Origin: Alistipes sp.
Lineage (GTDB): Bacteria; Bacteroidota; Bacteroidia; Bacteroidales; Rikenellaceae
Length of the DNA stretch: 64,000 bases
Reading direction: 5' to 3'
Assembly (NCBI GenBank): GCA_021202985.1
Contig: JAJQCA010000083.1
Span: 52,863 to 116,862, forward strand
The notes below the pieces were generated by a model that was not told the origin of the DNA, searched no databases, and saw only the letters and a list, made by a program, of their open reading frames with translations. The position numbers were made by a program, and so were the translations under genes. Below are positions 26,990 to 35,450 of the stretch, piece by piece. Each line of letters opens with the position of its first letter. Within the stretch, counting starts at the first letter, position 1.

Positions 26990-28231
26990 TTATTTGAGGG
27001 GTTTCATAGCGGGCAGATCGCGCCCGTCGATCCTGCTGTGCTCGAGTAAACCCAGTCCGGAGAGGTATTTTTCGATGTCGCCGCGCAGCTTCCCGTAGAG
27101 CGGGCAGTCCTTGTACGACTCGTTGTCCAGCAGTACGTCGCGGACGTTGCGCAGTGCGTTATTGTAATTGCTTATCTCGTTCCTGAGTGCCGTTCCGGTC
27201 TTGGTGGAGGCCGATATCCGCAGGTTGCTCATCTGGCGGAGCACGTCGCACACGGCGTTGAGCATTATTATCACCACGTTGTCCATCAGGGTATGACCCT
27301 GCATGTAGAGATATGTGGTCTCGGGGGTCACTCCTTTTTGAGCCAGCAAAGCTCCGAATGCATCGAGGTCGTTCTGCCAGCCCGGGTGCTCCTTCTCCAG
27401 CGCCCGGAGCCGTTTGTCGACCTGCCGTTCGAGCCAGTACAGTGTGTTGCCTCCGTTGTCGTCCACCTCGAGGTAGTTGAGCTTCACCGTGGCGCGGAAC
27501 TCCAGCAGGGTTAAGACCTTCTCGTTTTTTAGCTGGGCGGAGTAGGCATACCAGAGGAAAAGGGGGTAAATAATCCGCGAATACTCGGACATGAACCTTT
27601 CGAAGTCGAATATCCGGGTATCGTTCTTTGTAGCTTTTACGCAGACGTTGTGCAGCGAGGGAGCGTAGCATAGGTAGTTCTCGGTGGCGTAGGCGTAGGT
27701 ATGGAACATGTAGTCGGTGCAGGTCACAAGGTTGCTCTGGTTTGTCAGGTCGCCGAACAGGTAATCGAAGTCGCTGTCCGCGCACAGCAGCCTCTCGGGC
27801 GAACACTCCCCGTGCATCCCGAGGATAACCTTTTTGCCTTTGGCGAGGTCGGCCCGTGGCGGCACGTTTATCTCGAACGTTATGCGGGAAGTTTCGTATT
27901 CGTCGAATATTCCCCGCCAGAAAGAGACATCCTCGTACCCCTCCACGAACACCTCCACCAGCATCTTGCCGGGGTCGCGCGGCAGGCGCGCGGGCATCTG
28001 CCGCCGGTTCTGCTCCCGGAACCGTTCCAGTCCGTCTTTGCCTTTCGGGGTGTGGCCGTTAGCCGGACCACCGCCGGTGTCGTGCCCGTTACCGTCTTCG
28101 GCGCGGGTCTGCCGTCCCCCGCCGGATTCGGCTGGTTGGGAACTTATGGCGGGGTTCCGCACTTCCGGCTCCTTGTGGCGCTGTGTCCTGTTGCCGGTTT
28201 TTCGGCGGTAATACCTCCTGCTGTTGCTCAT
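26990..28231 (-). CDS. DUF4435 domain protein (TOPRIM-like), long low-complexity N-terminus
   Basis: A 413-residue protein. Residues 1 to about 88 are low-complexity and rich in Arg, Gly, Gln and Asn. The rest resembles DUF4435: VEVFVEGYEDVSFW (about 92-105), LLCADSDFDYLF (about 148-159) and TYAYATENYLC (about 178-188). The Glu98/Asp101 ... Asp152-x-Asp154-x-Asp156 arrangement is what a TOPRIM-type metal site looks like, as in OLD nucleases and primases. No ATPase partner is adjacent. Role unknown; defence, phage and DNA-repair contexts exist for related proteins. Promoter -7 TAAATTTG at 28263-28270. Confidence 0.72.
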   Translation of the reverse strand: MSNSRRYYRRKTGNRTQRHKEPEVRNPAISSQPAESGGGRQTRAEDGNGHDTGGGPANGHTPKGKDGLERFREQNRRQMPARLPRDPGKMLVEVFVEGYEDVSFWRGIFDEYETSRITFEINVPPRADLAKGKKVILGMHGECSPERLLCADSDFDYLFGDLTNQSNLVTCTDYMFHTYAYATENYLCYAPSLHNVCVKATKNDTRIFDFERFMSEYSRIIYPLFLWYAYSAQLKNEKVLTLLEFRATVKLNYLEVDDNGGNTLYWLERQVDKRLRALEKEHPGWQNDLDAFGALLAQKGVTPETTYLYMQGHTLMDNVVIIMLNAVCDVLRQMSNLRISASTKTGTALRNEISNYNNALRNVRDVLLDNESYKDCPLYGKLRGDIEKYLSGLGLLEHSRIDGRDLPAMKPLK

Positions 28232-28262
28232 GCGGTTACGGTTCCCTTGCTGATTACGATTT

Positions 28263-28270
28263 CAAATTTA
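28263..28270 (-). promoter_or_regulatory. Promoter of the DUF4435 gene (-7 box)
   Basis: TAAATTTG on the minus strand, 31 nt before the ATG; predicted start about 28256. Confidence 0.5.
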
Positions 28271-28369
28271 TGAAAATTTTACTGAGTCCCTACCCGTACA
28301 TGCGGAGATTACCCCTACGGGATAATTTTACCGTGACATACGCCACTGCCGTCCGCCCCCGCGGATTAT

Positions 28370-28402
28370 TTTGCGTCCGTAGGGACAATTTTAGTATATT
28401 TG
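28370..28402 (+). promoter_or_regulatory. Promoter of the SUI1 / HExxH operon
   Basis: -33 TTTG (28370-28373), 21-nt spacer, -7 TATATTTG (28395-28402). Predicted start about 28409, giving a leader of about 157 nt in which I see no recognised riboswitch. Confidence 0.65.
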
Positions 28403-28565
28403 CCGGATATAGATGCGGTTCGGCAATTTTCCGGAAAACTGGTTTTCCTCCCTATTGCCCTCGCCTTACACTATAATTTAAAGAATATAGGATGCGGTTC
28501 GGTTCAGAGAAAGCAGGTCCGGCCCCGCTCCCGATTTCACTAATTTACCCGTTCTGTTCTGCGCT

Positions 28566-28910
28566 ATGAGCGAAAACGATTGGAAATCCCGTCTTGGGGT
28601 AGTCTTTTCCACCGACCCCGATTTCAGATACGATACGACCAGCGCGGCCGGGAAAGAAACCCTGCCCGCCGGGATGCAGGACCTGCGTGTGTGGCTGGAC
28701 CGGCGTAAAGGCAACAAGAAGGCCACCCTGGTCAAAGGTTTCCGCGGAAGCGACGGTGACCTTAGGGACCTTGCCGCTTTACTGAAAAGCAGGTGCGGTG
28801 TAGGCGGTTCGGCTAAGGACGGGGAGATTATAATACAGGGCGACTTCCGCGACCGTGTCGTGGAAATATTGCAGAAGGAAGGTTACAAAGTTAAAAAAGC
28901 AGGGGGTTGA
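28566..28910 (+). CDS. SUI1/YciH-family translation factor
   Basis: A 114-residue protein. The eIF1/SUI1 fold occupies about residues 38-112: LRVWLDRRKGNKKATLVKGFRG, the KSRCGVGGSAKDGEIIIQGD loop and the closing DRVVEILQKEGYKVKKAGG are typical of bacterial YciH. YciH is thought to influence start-codon selection on the 30S subunit, but its physiological role is poorly known. The stop TGA overlaps a TTG that can start the next gene, so the two are translationally coupled. It has the best-formed promoter of this region. Confidence 0.92.
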   Translation: MSENDWKSRLGVVFSTDPDFRYDTTSAAGKETLPAGMQDLRVWLDRRKGNKKATLVKGFRGSDGDLRDLAALLKSRCGVGGSAKDGEIIIQGDFRDRVVEILQKEGYKVKKAGG

Positions 28911-31900
28911 ACATAAGACAATATATCGCAGTTGCCATCGCGTGCGCCGGGTTCATCCTCTGTTCGCCGGGCGCCTATTCCCAGTACTACGACTGGGGTC
29001 AGGAGCCGGCCTCCGTAAAATGGCGGCAGGTCGAGTCGGATAACGGCAAGATTGTCTTTCCGGACTACTACTCACGGCAGGCGCTGCGGCTGATGAACTA
29101 TATGGACACCCTGCGCGGGCAGGTCGGGTATGGTTTCCGCAAACCGCCGATGAAGATGCCCCTTATCCTGCACACCCAGAATTTCTCGCAGAACGGCATT
29201 GTAATGCTGGCGCCTTCGCGGATGGAGTTTATAATCGTCCCGCCCTCCGCCACTTTCGCTATGCCGTGGCACAAACAATTAGCTGTCCATGAGTTCCGCC
29301 ATGCCGTACAGTACGGCAATACCAACCGCAACCTGGTCCGGGTACTGAGCTGGGTTCTCGGCCAGCAGGGTTCGCTGGTGGGTGTCGGGCAGTTGCCCAA
29401 CTGGATGGTCGAAGGAGATGCGGTGCTGACCGAAACCCAGTTTGCCACCTTCGGGCGCGGGGTACAGCCCTCATTCACGATAGATTACCGCGCCATAGCC
29501 GCGGAAGGTATCCGGTACAGGAGAGACAAATTTTTTAGCGGGTCTTACAAGGACCACATGCCGGACCATTACACACTCGGTTACCATATAGTCCGATATA
29601 CATATGACAAATACGGCGAAAATATCTGGGACCGGGTTTCCTGGTTCAACTCCCGTAACGCTTATATGGTATTCCCGACGCCGCGCGCCCTGCGGAAATT
29701 CTACGGGACAAATTCTACCGAGCTTTTCGATGAGACATGGGAGCGCCTCGCCGCGCATTGGTCCTCAATACCCGACCAGGAGGATACGCCCCGTATAATT
29801 CCCACTCCTCCCACCTCCTTCACCACATACGAAACCCCCGTAACGGCGGCCGACGGGCGAATCTACGCCCTCAAAACCGACCTCGACCGGACTACCCGCC
29901 TCGTTACCGTCGATCCGGAGACCGGTGCGGAGACGGTCCTCGCCCACACCGGGCAGGTCAATACGGGCCTGGTGGCCGTAGGTGACCGGTTATGGTGGAC
30001 CGAGTACAGGCAGAGTACGTTCTGGGAGCAGCGGGTTAATTCCCGGCTCTGTTATTACGATATCCCCAACGGAAAGAAAGGTGTCGGCACGGGTAAACGA
30101 ATCGCCGAATCCTCCGCCGGCGGGATGGCCGCAGGCCCTGCTCCGGCCGTCGGACTTTTTACTGCCGGTAACGCGGTTACCGGCCCGGACAGGCGCCACC
30201 TACTTTTTCCCGCCGAGGCGAGGTACGGCGGCGAACCGGCTTATGTGGAGTACCATCTCGAGGGTTTTTATTCGGTCCATACCCCGTCGGAGGAGTGCAT
30301 ATTGCCCGATACCATGTCGGTGCACGGCCTCACGTACGATCGCGTCACGGACGCCTACTACGTAATAGGGCTGAGCGATGCCGGGATGTGGATAGGCAGG
30401 GTCGATGAAACAGACACCGGAAAGGCCATCGAAGGCAGGAACACCGTCCCGCACCGGACCCGGTTATCGATTCAGGAAGCGGAGACCACCGGAGTCACAC
30501 TTGTGCACGGTCCTTCATACGCTTCGTTGTCCGGGCTGCGGGCCGACGGCGGCAGGCTTTATTATACCTCTATCGCAACGGGCCGGGACGAGGCACATAT
30601 GTTCGACCTCGCCGAAGGGCGGGAGTACCGCCTTACCGCCTCGCGGTACGGTTCGTTCTCCCCGTCTCCCATGCCGGGTACTGAGGACGTAGCCGTTACT
30701 ACCTATACCTCCCGGGGATACATGCTTGCCGTGCAAAACGGCGACACTTCTCCGCTCGAAGCGGTGGAACCGTCGCGTGTTCCGGAAAGCCTGTTCAATC
30801 CGGCGTCCATCGAGTGGGACGTTATGAACGTCGACACGGTAACCCTCGGCAGCAACCCGCGTGGCCGCGAGGTTACCCGCTACCGTAAGGCGGCACGGCA
30901 GTTCCGCTTCCATAGCTGGGCTCCTTTCTGGTTCGAGCCGGACAGGGTCCTGGAGGAGGACCGGCTTAATGTATACGTCGGTGCCACCGTCATGTCGCAG
31001 AACCTGCTGAACTCGGCTGTTTCTGTTTTCGGGTACAAGTATACCGACTCGGGGTCGCTTTTCACCGCCGGTCTCAAATTCTACGGCTTGGCGCCGAAAT
31101 TCGAAATCGACGCCGAGTACGGCACTATGGGCCAGTCGGTGGTACTTCTGTCCGGCGATTTCAAAGTTCCCCGGCTGGCAAACCATTATGTCGTCACGGG
31201 GAGGACCTACCTGCCCATCCTACTGGGTTCGGGTTACCATGTGCGGTGGCTTACACCCGTATTCGAGGTGGAACAGCAGAATATCAAATATTATAAGTTC
31301 CGCGACAACGGCAGCTCCTACACCGACGACGGTGTGCAGAAATTCCGGTTCAGCCTCTCCTACACCGACAATGTAAGGATGGCCCATAAGGACTTCCTGC
31401 CGCGGTTCGGTTACGCCCTGCGCCTTTCGCAGACCTTCACCCCGATCAATGAATATTTCGGCGGAATCACTAGTGCGTACGCACGGCTGTACCTGCCGGG
31501 ATTCCTGCCCCATAACAGCATAATGGTCCGGGCCGCGGCACAGAAACAGACCACCTCGCTCTACAATTTCCGCCAGAAGGACATCTTCCCGAGGGGGGCC
31601 GATTTCTCCTACTCGCCCGACCGTTACGGGGCATTCACGGTCGATTATCAGTTGCCGCTCTGCTACCCGGACGGAGGTATCAATTCCGTCCTCTATATCC
31701 GCAGGATAAGGGCAAACGTATTTTACGACTTCGCCCGGTTCCGTCAGGTCGGAGGTACATGGGACATTGCCGGTAAAAAAGTGGTCATAGACCATCGGCA
31801 GTGGAAAAATATCTATTCCTACGGTCTGGACCTGACGTTCGACATAGTGCCGTTCCGCCTGCCGCCCAATACCGATACAGCCGTTACCTTGTCGATTTAT

Positions 31901-31957
31901 AAGCCGAGCGACCATAAAAGACCCGTGTTCAGCGCGGGACTGGTGTTGCCCTTGTAG
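28907..31957 (+). CDS. Large exported protein: HExxH metallopeptidase-like domain plus C-terminal beta-barrel
   Basis: A 1016-residue protein. Start TTG 28907 overlaps the SUI1 stop; it gives a good signal peptide (about 1-25, ending AYSQ). Residues about 80-260 hold a gluzincin-like motif, HEFRH (128-132) with WMVEGDAVL (Glu170) as probable third ligand. The middle (about 290-650) has repeated beta-propeller-like segments (GRIYALKTDLDRTTRLVTVDPETG). The last 300 residues look like outer-membrane beta strands, ending in GLVLPL with no C-terminal sorting tag. Family text is common in Bacteroidetes proteins annotated as TolB- or WD40-like; cleavage activity is untested. Outer-membrane location is inferred. 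Confidence 0.82.
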   Translation: MNIRQYIAVAIACAGFILCSPGAYSQYYDWGQEPASVKWRQVESDNGKIVFPDYYSRQALRLMNYMDTLRGQVGYGFRKPPMKMPLILHTQNFSQNGIVMLAPSRMEFIIVPPSATFAMPWHKQLAVHEFRHAVQYGNTNRNLVRVLSWVLGQQGSLVGVGQLPNWMVEGDAVLTETQFATFGRGVQPSFTIDYRAIAAEGIRYRRDKFFSGSYKDHMPDHYTLGYHIVRYTYDKYGENIWDRVSWFNSRNAYMVFPTPRALRKFYGTNSTELFDETWERLAAHWSSIPDQEDTPRIIPTPPTSFTTYETPVTAADGRIYALKTDLDRTTRLVTVDPETGAETVLAHTGQVNTGLVAVGDRLWWTEYRQSTFWEQRVNSRLCYYDIPNGKKGVGTGKRIAESSAGGMAAGPAPAVGLFTAGNAVTGPDRRHLLFPAEARYGGEPAYVEYHLEGFYSVHTPSEECILPDTMSVHGLTYDRVTDAYYVIGLSDAGMWIGRVDETDTGKAIEGRNTVPHRTRLSIQEAETTGVTLVHGPSYASLSGLRADGGRLYYTSIATGRDEAHMFDLAEGREYRLTASRYGSFSPSPMPGTEDVAVTTYTSRGYMLAVQNGDTSPLEAVEPSRVPESLFNPASIEWDVMNVDTVTLGSNPRGREVTRYRKAARQFRFHSWAPFWFEPDRVLEEDRLNVYVGATVMSQNLLNSAVSVFGYKYTDSGSLFTAGLKFYGLAPKFEIDAEYGTMGQSVVLLSGDFKVPRLANHYVVTGRTYLPILLGSGYHVRWLTPVFEVEQQNIKYYKFRDNGSSYTDDGVQKFRFSLSYTDNVRMAHKDFLPRFGYALRLSQTFTPINEYFGGITSAYARLYLPGFLPHNSIMVRAAAQKQTTSLYNFRQKDIFPRGADFSYSPDRYGAFTVDYQLPLCYPDGGINSVLYIRRIRANVFYDFARFRQVGGTWDIAGKKVVIDHRQWKNIYSYGLDLTFDIVPFRLPPNTDTAVTLSIYKPSDHKRPVFSAGLVLPL

Positions 31958-32001
31958 ACATTCTACCCAAATTATAATATGATTAACTAACCCTGATTAT
32001 T

Positions 32002-32670
32002 ATGAATCGTTTTAAAGCCCTTTCCGGCCTGATTTTACTCGTGGCACTCTCTTTCGCATGTTCCGACGACAAGGATGAGAAATACGACTATTCGGTCCGC
32101 GAAAACAAGGTCGTTTCTTTGATCGAAAACCGGCAGGACCCGGTCGAATTCCAGTTGATTTACGGCTCGGTTGATCAAAAGCCGTTTTATTACACTCCCG
32201 GGGTCGAGGAATTTTACGAAACTTACGACCTTTTGAACGTCACGGTGACCTATGACCCCGTGGACGAATGGAGCGAAACACATTTCGTGGAGGTGAAAGA
32301 TGCCGACGGGAAACTCATTACCTCTTTCCATACCTGGGTTTACATCTACACTTCGGTTTACAATATCGATTATAACGGGGATATTCCCGTTTACAGCAGC
32401 GCCTACGACAACAATATAAAGAAGGTGACCTATGCAAGGGGATTCTATACCTATTCGGGAAGGGTAGCCATCGAATCGTTCCCCCTGGAGGGTGCTATAT
32501 ATGAACAGCGGGAAGATGGGCTCGCCAGGATAGGGTCGGTGTCCCTGTCGGGCATATTTCCCGACAATGCGCAGGAATATAAGCTGAATTCCCTTGTCCC
32601 CGATGAAACATACGAAAACGCCCTTAAATCCTATATCCAGAGACTTTATAAAGACTTGGGCATTAATTAA
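32002..32670 (+). CDS. Hypothetical lipoprotein, 222 residues
   Basis: Signal peptide with lipobox LSFAC (Cys20) and a following SDDKDEK acidic stretch, which in Bacteroidetes often marks export of lipoproteins to the surface. The mature part is rich in Tyr and in alternating beta pattern (NVTVTYDPVDEWSETHFVEV), so probably a beta-sandwich. I recognise no family. It starts 44 bp after the beta-barrel gene on the same strand and may belong to its operon; it ends 87 bp before the channel gene. Confidence 0.78.
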   Translation: MNRFKALSGLILLVALSFACSDDKDEKYDYSVRENKVVSLIENRQDPVEFQLIYGSVDQKPFYYTPGVEEFYETYDLLNVTVTYDPVDEWSETHFVEVKDADGKLITSFHTWVYIYTSVYNIDYNGDIPVYSSAYDNNIKKVTYARGFYTYSGRVAIESFPLEGAIYEQREDGLARIGSVSLSGIFPDNAQEYKLNSLVPDETYENALKSYIQRLYKDLGIN

Positions 32671-32757
32671 TATTTTCCCGCTCCCGGCGAATCCCTTCGC
32701 CGGCGCTCATTCTCCGGAAAACCTCCGGTTATACTATTTTATAAAATAATCCCAGCG

Positions 32758-33606
32758 ATGAAAGACTTTTGCAGGAAGCTGGCCAACAGCTCCCGTTTCG
32801 AACTGTTTATCGTATTCGTAATTATTGTCAATTCGGTCCTTATCGGGGTTGAAACCTACGGTCTCCACCATTGGATACATGTAACCCAGACCGTCATACT
32901 GGGCATCTTCTCCTTCGAGATTATAGTGCGCTTTATCGCGGCCGACAGCGTTAAGAGTTTTTTCAAATCGGGCTGGAACCTGTTCGACCTTTTCCTGGTG
33001 CTGGTAAGTTACATTCCCGAGTCATTGTTCGAGAACTCATCGTCGGTCATGGTGCTGCGGGTGCTCAGGGTGTTCCGCGTCCTGCGGCTGCTCAGGACTT
33101 CGGGTGAAATAAAACTTATTATTTCCGTCCTGATAAAATCGTTCAGCGCACTGTTCTACAACGGGCTGTTCTTCTTCATATTCATGTACCTGTTCGCCAT
33201 CATGGGAGTGTCGCTGTTCCGTCTTCCGGACCCGGCGAATATCACCGGTGACGAACTTTCCCGTTACGAACAGCTGATGCGCGAAGCGCCACACTCACCG
33301 GAAATTTCCCCCGACCCGTACGGCTCGCTGGGCGAAGCGATGTTTACCTTGTTCCGGGCCCTTACCGGAGAGGACTGGACCGACCTGCGTTACAACCTGG
33401 TACGGGCTTCACAGCTCGGCCTTGTAAACGTCTCCACGCTTACCATAACTGCTTTCCATGTGGTCTGGTTTATACTGTCGGCATTCCTGTTGCTCAATCT
33501 TGTGGTCGGTGCAATCGTGAATAACTACCAGATAATTATGGAACAGACAAAACAGAAGGAGGAACACGAAGGCAGGTACAACCCCGTTATCCCCGACAAA
33601 GAGTGA
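32758..33606 (+). CDS. Voltage-gated cation channel of the NaChBac type, Ca-like filter
   Basis: A 282-residue ion transporter with six membrane segments, the single-domain form that works as a tetramer. S4 (about 97-115, VLRVLRVFRVLRLLR) carries Arg101, 104, 107, 110 and 113 at every third position, the voltage-sensor pattern. The selectivity filter reads TGEDWTD (203-209). In NavAb the filter is TLESWSM, and changing it to TLDDWSD makes the Ca-selective CavAb; this protein naturally has acidic residues at the equivalents of 177, 178 and 181. S6 is FHVVWFILSAFLLLNLVVGAIVNN, then a short charged tail. An unusually long S5-pore turret (about 155-190) is present. Confidence 0.93.
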   Translation: MKDFCRKLANSSRFELFIVFVIIVNSVLIGVETYGLHHWIHVTQTVILGIFSFEIIVRFIAADSVKSFFKSGWNLFDLFLVLVSYIPESLFENSSSVMVLRVLRVFRVLRLLRTSGEIKLIISVLIKSFSALFYNGLFFFIFMYLFAIMGVSLFRLPDPANITGDELSRYEQLMREAPHSPEISPDPYGSLGEAMFTLFRALTGEDWTDLRYNLVRASQLGLVNVSTLTITAFHVVWFILSAFLLLNLVVGAIVNNYQIIMEQTKQKEEHEGRYNPVIPDKE

Positions 33607-33827
33607 CCGGGAGTGTTGCCCGTTGACAACCGAAATGCGTTCGGGTAAATGGCCTGCGGCCCGTTCAGCCGCAGGTAACGTGCCGGGACACAGCACCGGT
33701 GGTAATGGCCGTGGAGTTCGGAATTACTTACGTCGAGCCACTGAAATAAGTGGTGTTTTCTCCGAAGGCCGTTATATATCCGAAAAACCGGTGGTCACCC
33801 CGTGGCCAACCCCGTTCGACGATAAAC

Positions 33828-33861
33828 AATAAGGGGCAGCATTTGGGTGCTGCCCCTTATT
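33828..33861. terminator. Terminator between the channel and GH57 genes
   Basis: A perfect 14-bp stem, 33828-33841 with 33848-33861, loop TTTGGG; AT-rich ends suit both directions for the two convergent genes. Confidence 0.75.
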
Positions 33862-33899
33862 ACAATGTCTCCCATACTCCGGCAACTATTACTCGGCAA

Positions 33900-33972
33900 C
33901 CCATACTATGGGAAACCCCGTATTACAGGGAAAACCCTATTCCGGAAAACCGGCAAATATCCCGGCTCCGGA
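33900..33972. repeat. Run of short palindromes separated by A-tracts
   Basis: Four or five small GC dyads, each followed by AAA or AAAA: CCCATA-c-TATGGG (33900-33912), CCCGTATTACAGGG, CCGGAAAACCGG and CCCGGCTCCGG. The unit length is about 17-19 bp. It lies just beyond the 3' end of the GH57 gene; function unknown. Confidence 0.45.
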
Positions 33973-33990
33973 AAGGTGACTGCCCGTCGG

Positions 33991-35352
33991 TTATGCCGGC
34001 AGCGACTCCTTCTTACCCGATTTCTTGGCCGATTTCTTGGGCTTGCCATCGGACTTTTTGCCTTTGCCGCTTTTGGCCGGTTTACTCAGCAGTTCTGTCG
34101 CCGTGTCGCATGACGGGGCGCACTTTGCCGCATCGCCGGCACCGGCTTCCGCCCGCTGCTTTTCGCAGGTTTTCTTTCCCAGTTCTATTTCGTAGTCGCT
34201 CAGTACGTTCATATAGTTCATAAACGCCTCGTAACTCGAATCGTACGGGTTGAAATAGCTGTGTACGTCGCCGTCCGACAGCCATTTGGTTGCCATGTAA
34301 TAGAAGTGGTCGGATGTCTGCATAAAGTTCCAGACGTAGTTGTAGCCCGGATTGTCGAGAGCCTTCACCGTGTCGCGGAGGGCGTAGAGTTTGTTGAACG
34401 CTTCGTTCTGCAATTCGTTACCCAGCCAGGCGGTGATATCCCTTTCCTCGTCCGCCCACGACATGGCGTGTGGGCAGGAGAGTACCGCTACGGGCTGATG
34501 TGCCTGCGCGGCCTCTGAAACCGTCGCGAATTGTAGCTCGCCTGTCTTGAGTGCCGCACTCGGGAGATAGGCCATAAAGTCGAAGATACCGGTGTCCGCG
34601 TTCTGGTGCTCCCCGAACGTCTCGTAATCCATGAACAGGTTTATAGCGTCGCCCGGCACATCCTCGGCCGTGAGCCACGACAGGTACTTGTCCACCGTAA
34701 GGGGCCATTGGTCCCACCCGCGGTCGGAGAAACGGAAAGCGATATCGTCGCTGAGCTTGTAATTACGCAGCAGAAGCCTGAGCCGTTGGTCCATAGCGTT
34801 CGCGTAGATGAAGTTCGGACTTTTCCAGCCGAGGATATGTTTGGCCCCCTCGGCGAGCATTGTCCGGAACCCCATTTTAGCTACCATCTCCCCTATACCG
34901 TCCGAATAGATCAACTCGGTATTGCGGAAAGCTGTAGGGCGTTTACCGAACTCTTTTTCCATCAGGTCGCTGTGCGCCCGCACCTGTTCGGCGAATTCCT
35001 CCTCGCTAATGAGCGAAGCCAGGGAATGGTCGTAGGTTTCGGCAAGGAATTCCACGCAGCCGGTGTCGGCGAGCTTCCTGAAACTCTCCAGCACTTCGGG
35101 AGCGCTCTCGCGGAACTGCTCCATCGCCAGCCCCGTAATGGAGAAGCTGACTTTGAATTTACCCTCGTTCTGTTCAATAAGTTTGAGCAGCAATGCGTTC
35201 ATCGGAAGGTAACACCTCTCGGCCACCTTTTTCATTATGGCGGAATTCGTCACATCGTCGAGATAGTAATGATCCCTGCCCATATTGAAAAACCGGTACT
35301 TTTTCAGCCGCATGGGTTGGTGTACCTGGAAATAGAAACATAGGGTCTTCAT
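33991..35352 (-). CDS. Glycoside hydrolase family 57 (alpha-amylase-like)
   Basis: A 453-residue cytoplasmic protein opening with CFYFQVHQPMRLKKYRFF, the GH57 start, and containing the GH57 text NLFMDYETFGEHQNADTG near residue 245. GH57 enzymes hydrolyse or transfer alpha-1,4-glucans with retention. The last 35 residues are a Lys/Ser/Gly-rich tail (KPAKSGKGKKSDGKPKKSAKK) that is probably disordered. It is the third gene of the debranching enzyme - glycosyltransferase - GH57 cluster, an intracellular glycogen-handling module. No signal peptide. Exact activity (amylase or 4-alpha-glucanotransferase) is not decided by sequence. Confidence 0.92.
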   Translation of the reverse strand: MKTLCFYFQVHQPMRLKKYRFFNMGRDHYYLDDVTNSAIMKKVAERCYLPMNALLLKLIEQNEGKFKVSFSITGLAMEQFRESAPEVLESFRKLADTGCVEFLAETYDHSLASLISEEEFAEQVRAHSDLMEKEFGKRPTAFRNTELIYSDGIGEMVAKMGFRTMLAEGAKHILGWKSPNFIYANAMDQRLRLLLRNYKLSDDIAFRFSDRGWDQWPLTVDKYLSWLTAEDVPGDAINLFMDYETFGEHQNADTGIFDFMAYLPSAALKTGELQFATVSEAAQAHQPVAVLSCPHAMSWADEERDITAWLGNELQNEAFNKLYALRDTVKALDNPGYNYVWNFMQTSDHFYYMATKWLSDGDVHSYFNPYDSSYEAFMNYMNVLSDYEIELGKKTCEKQRAEAGAGDAAKCAPSCDTATELLSKPAKSGKGKKSDGKPKKSAKKSGKKESLPA

Positions 35353-35450
35353 AGAATGATATAGTGTTATAATATTTATACTTGAACTTGCCGGTTATGT
35401 CACAGCGTCCTCCCGCCCTGCGGGCGCGGCCACGCGGGGCCGCCGCGGAG

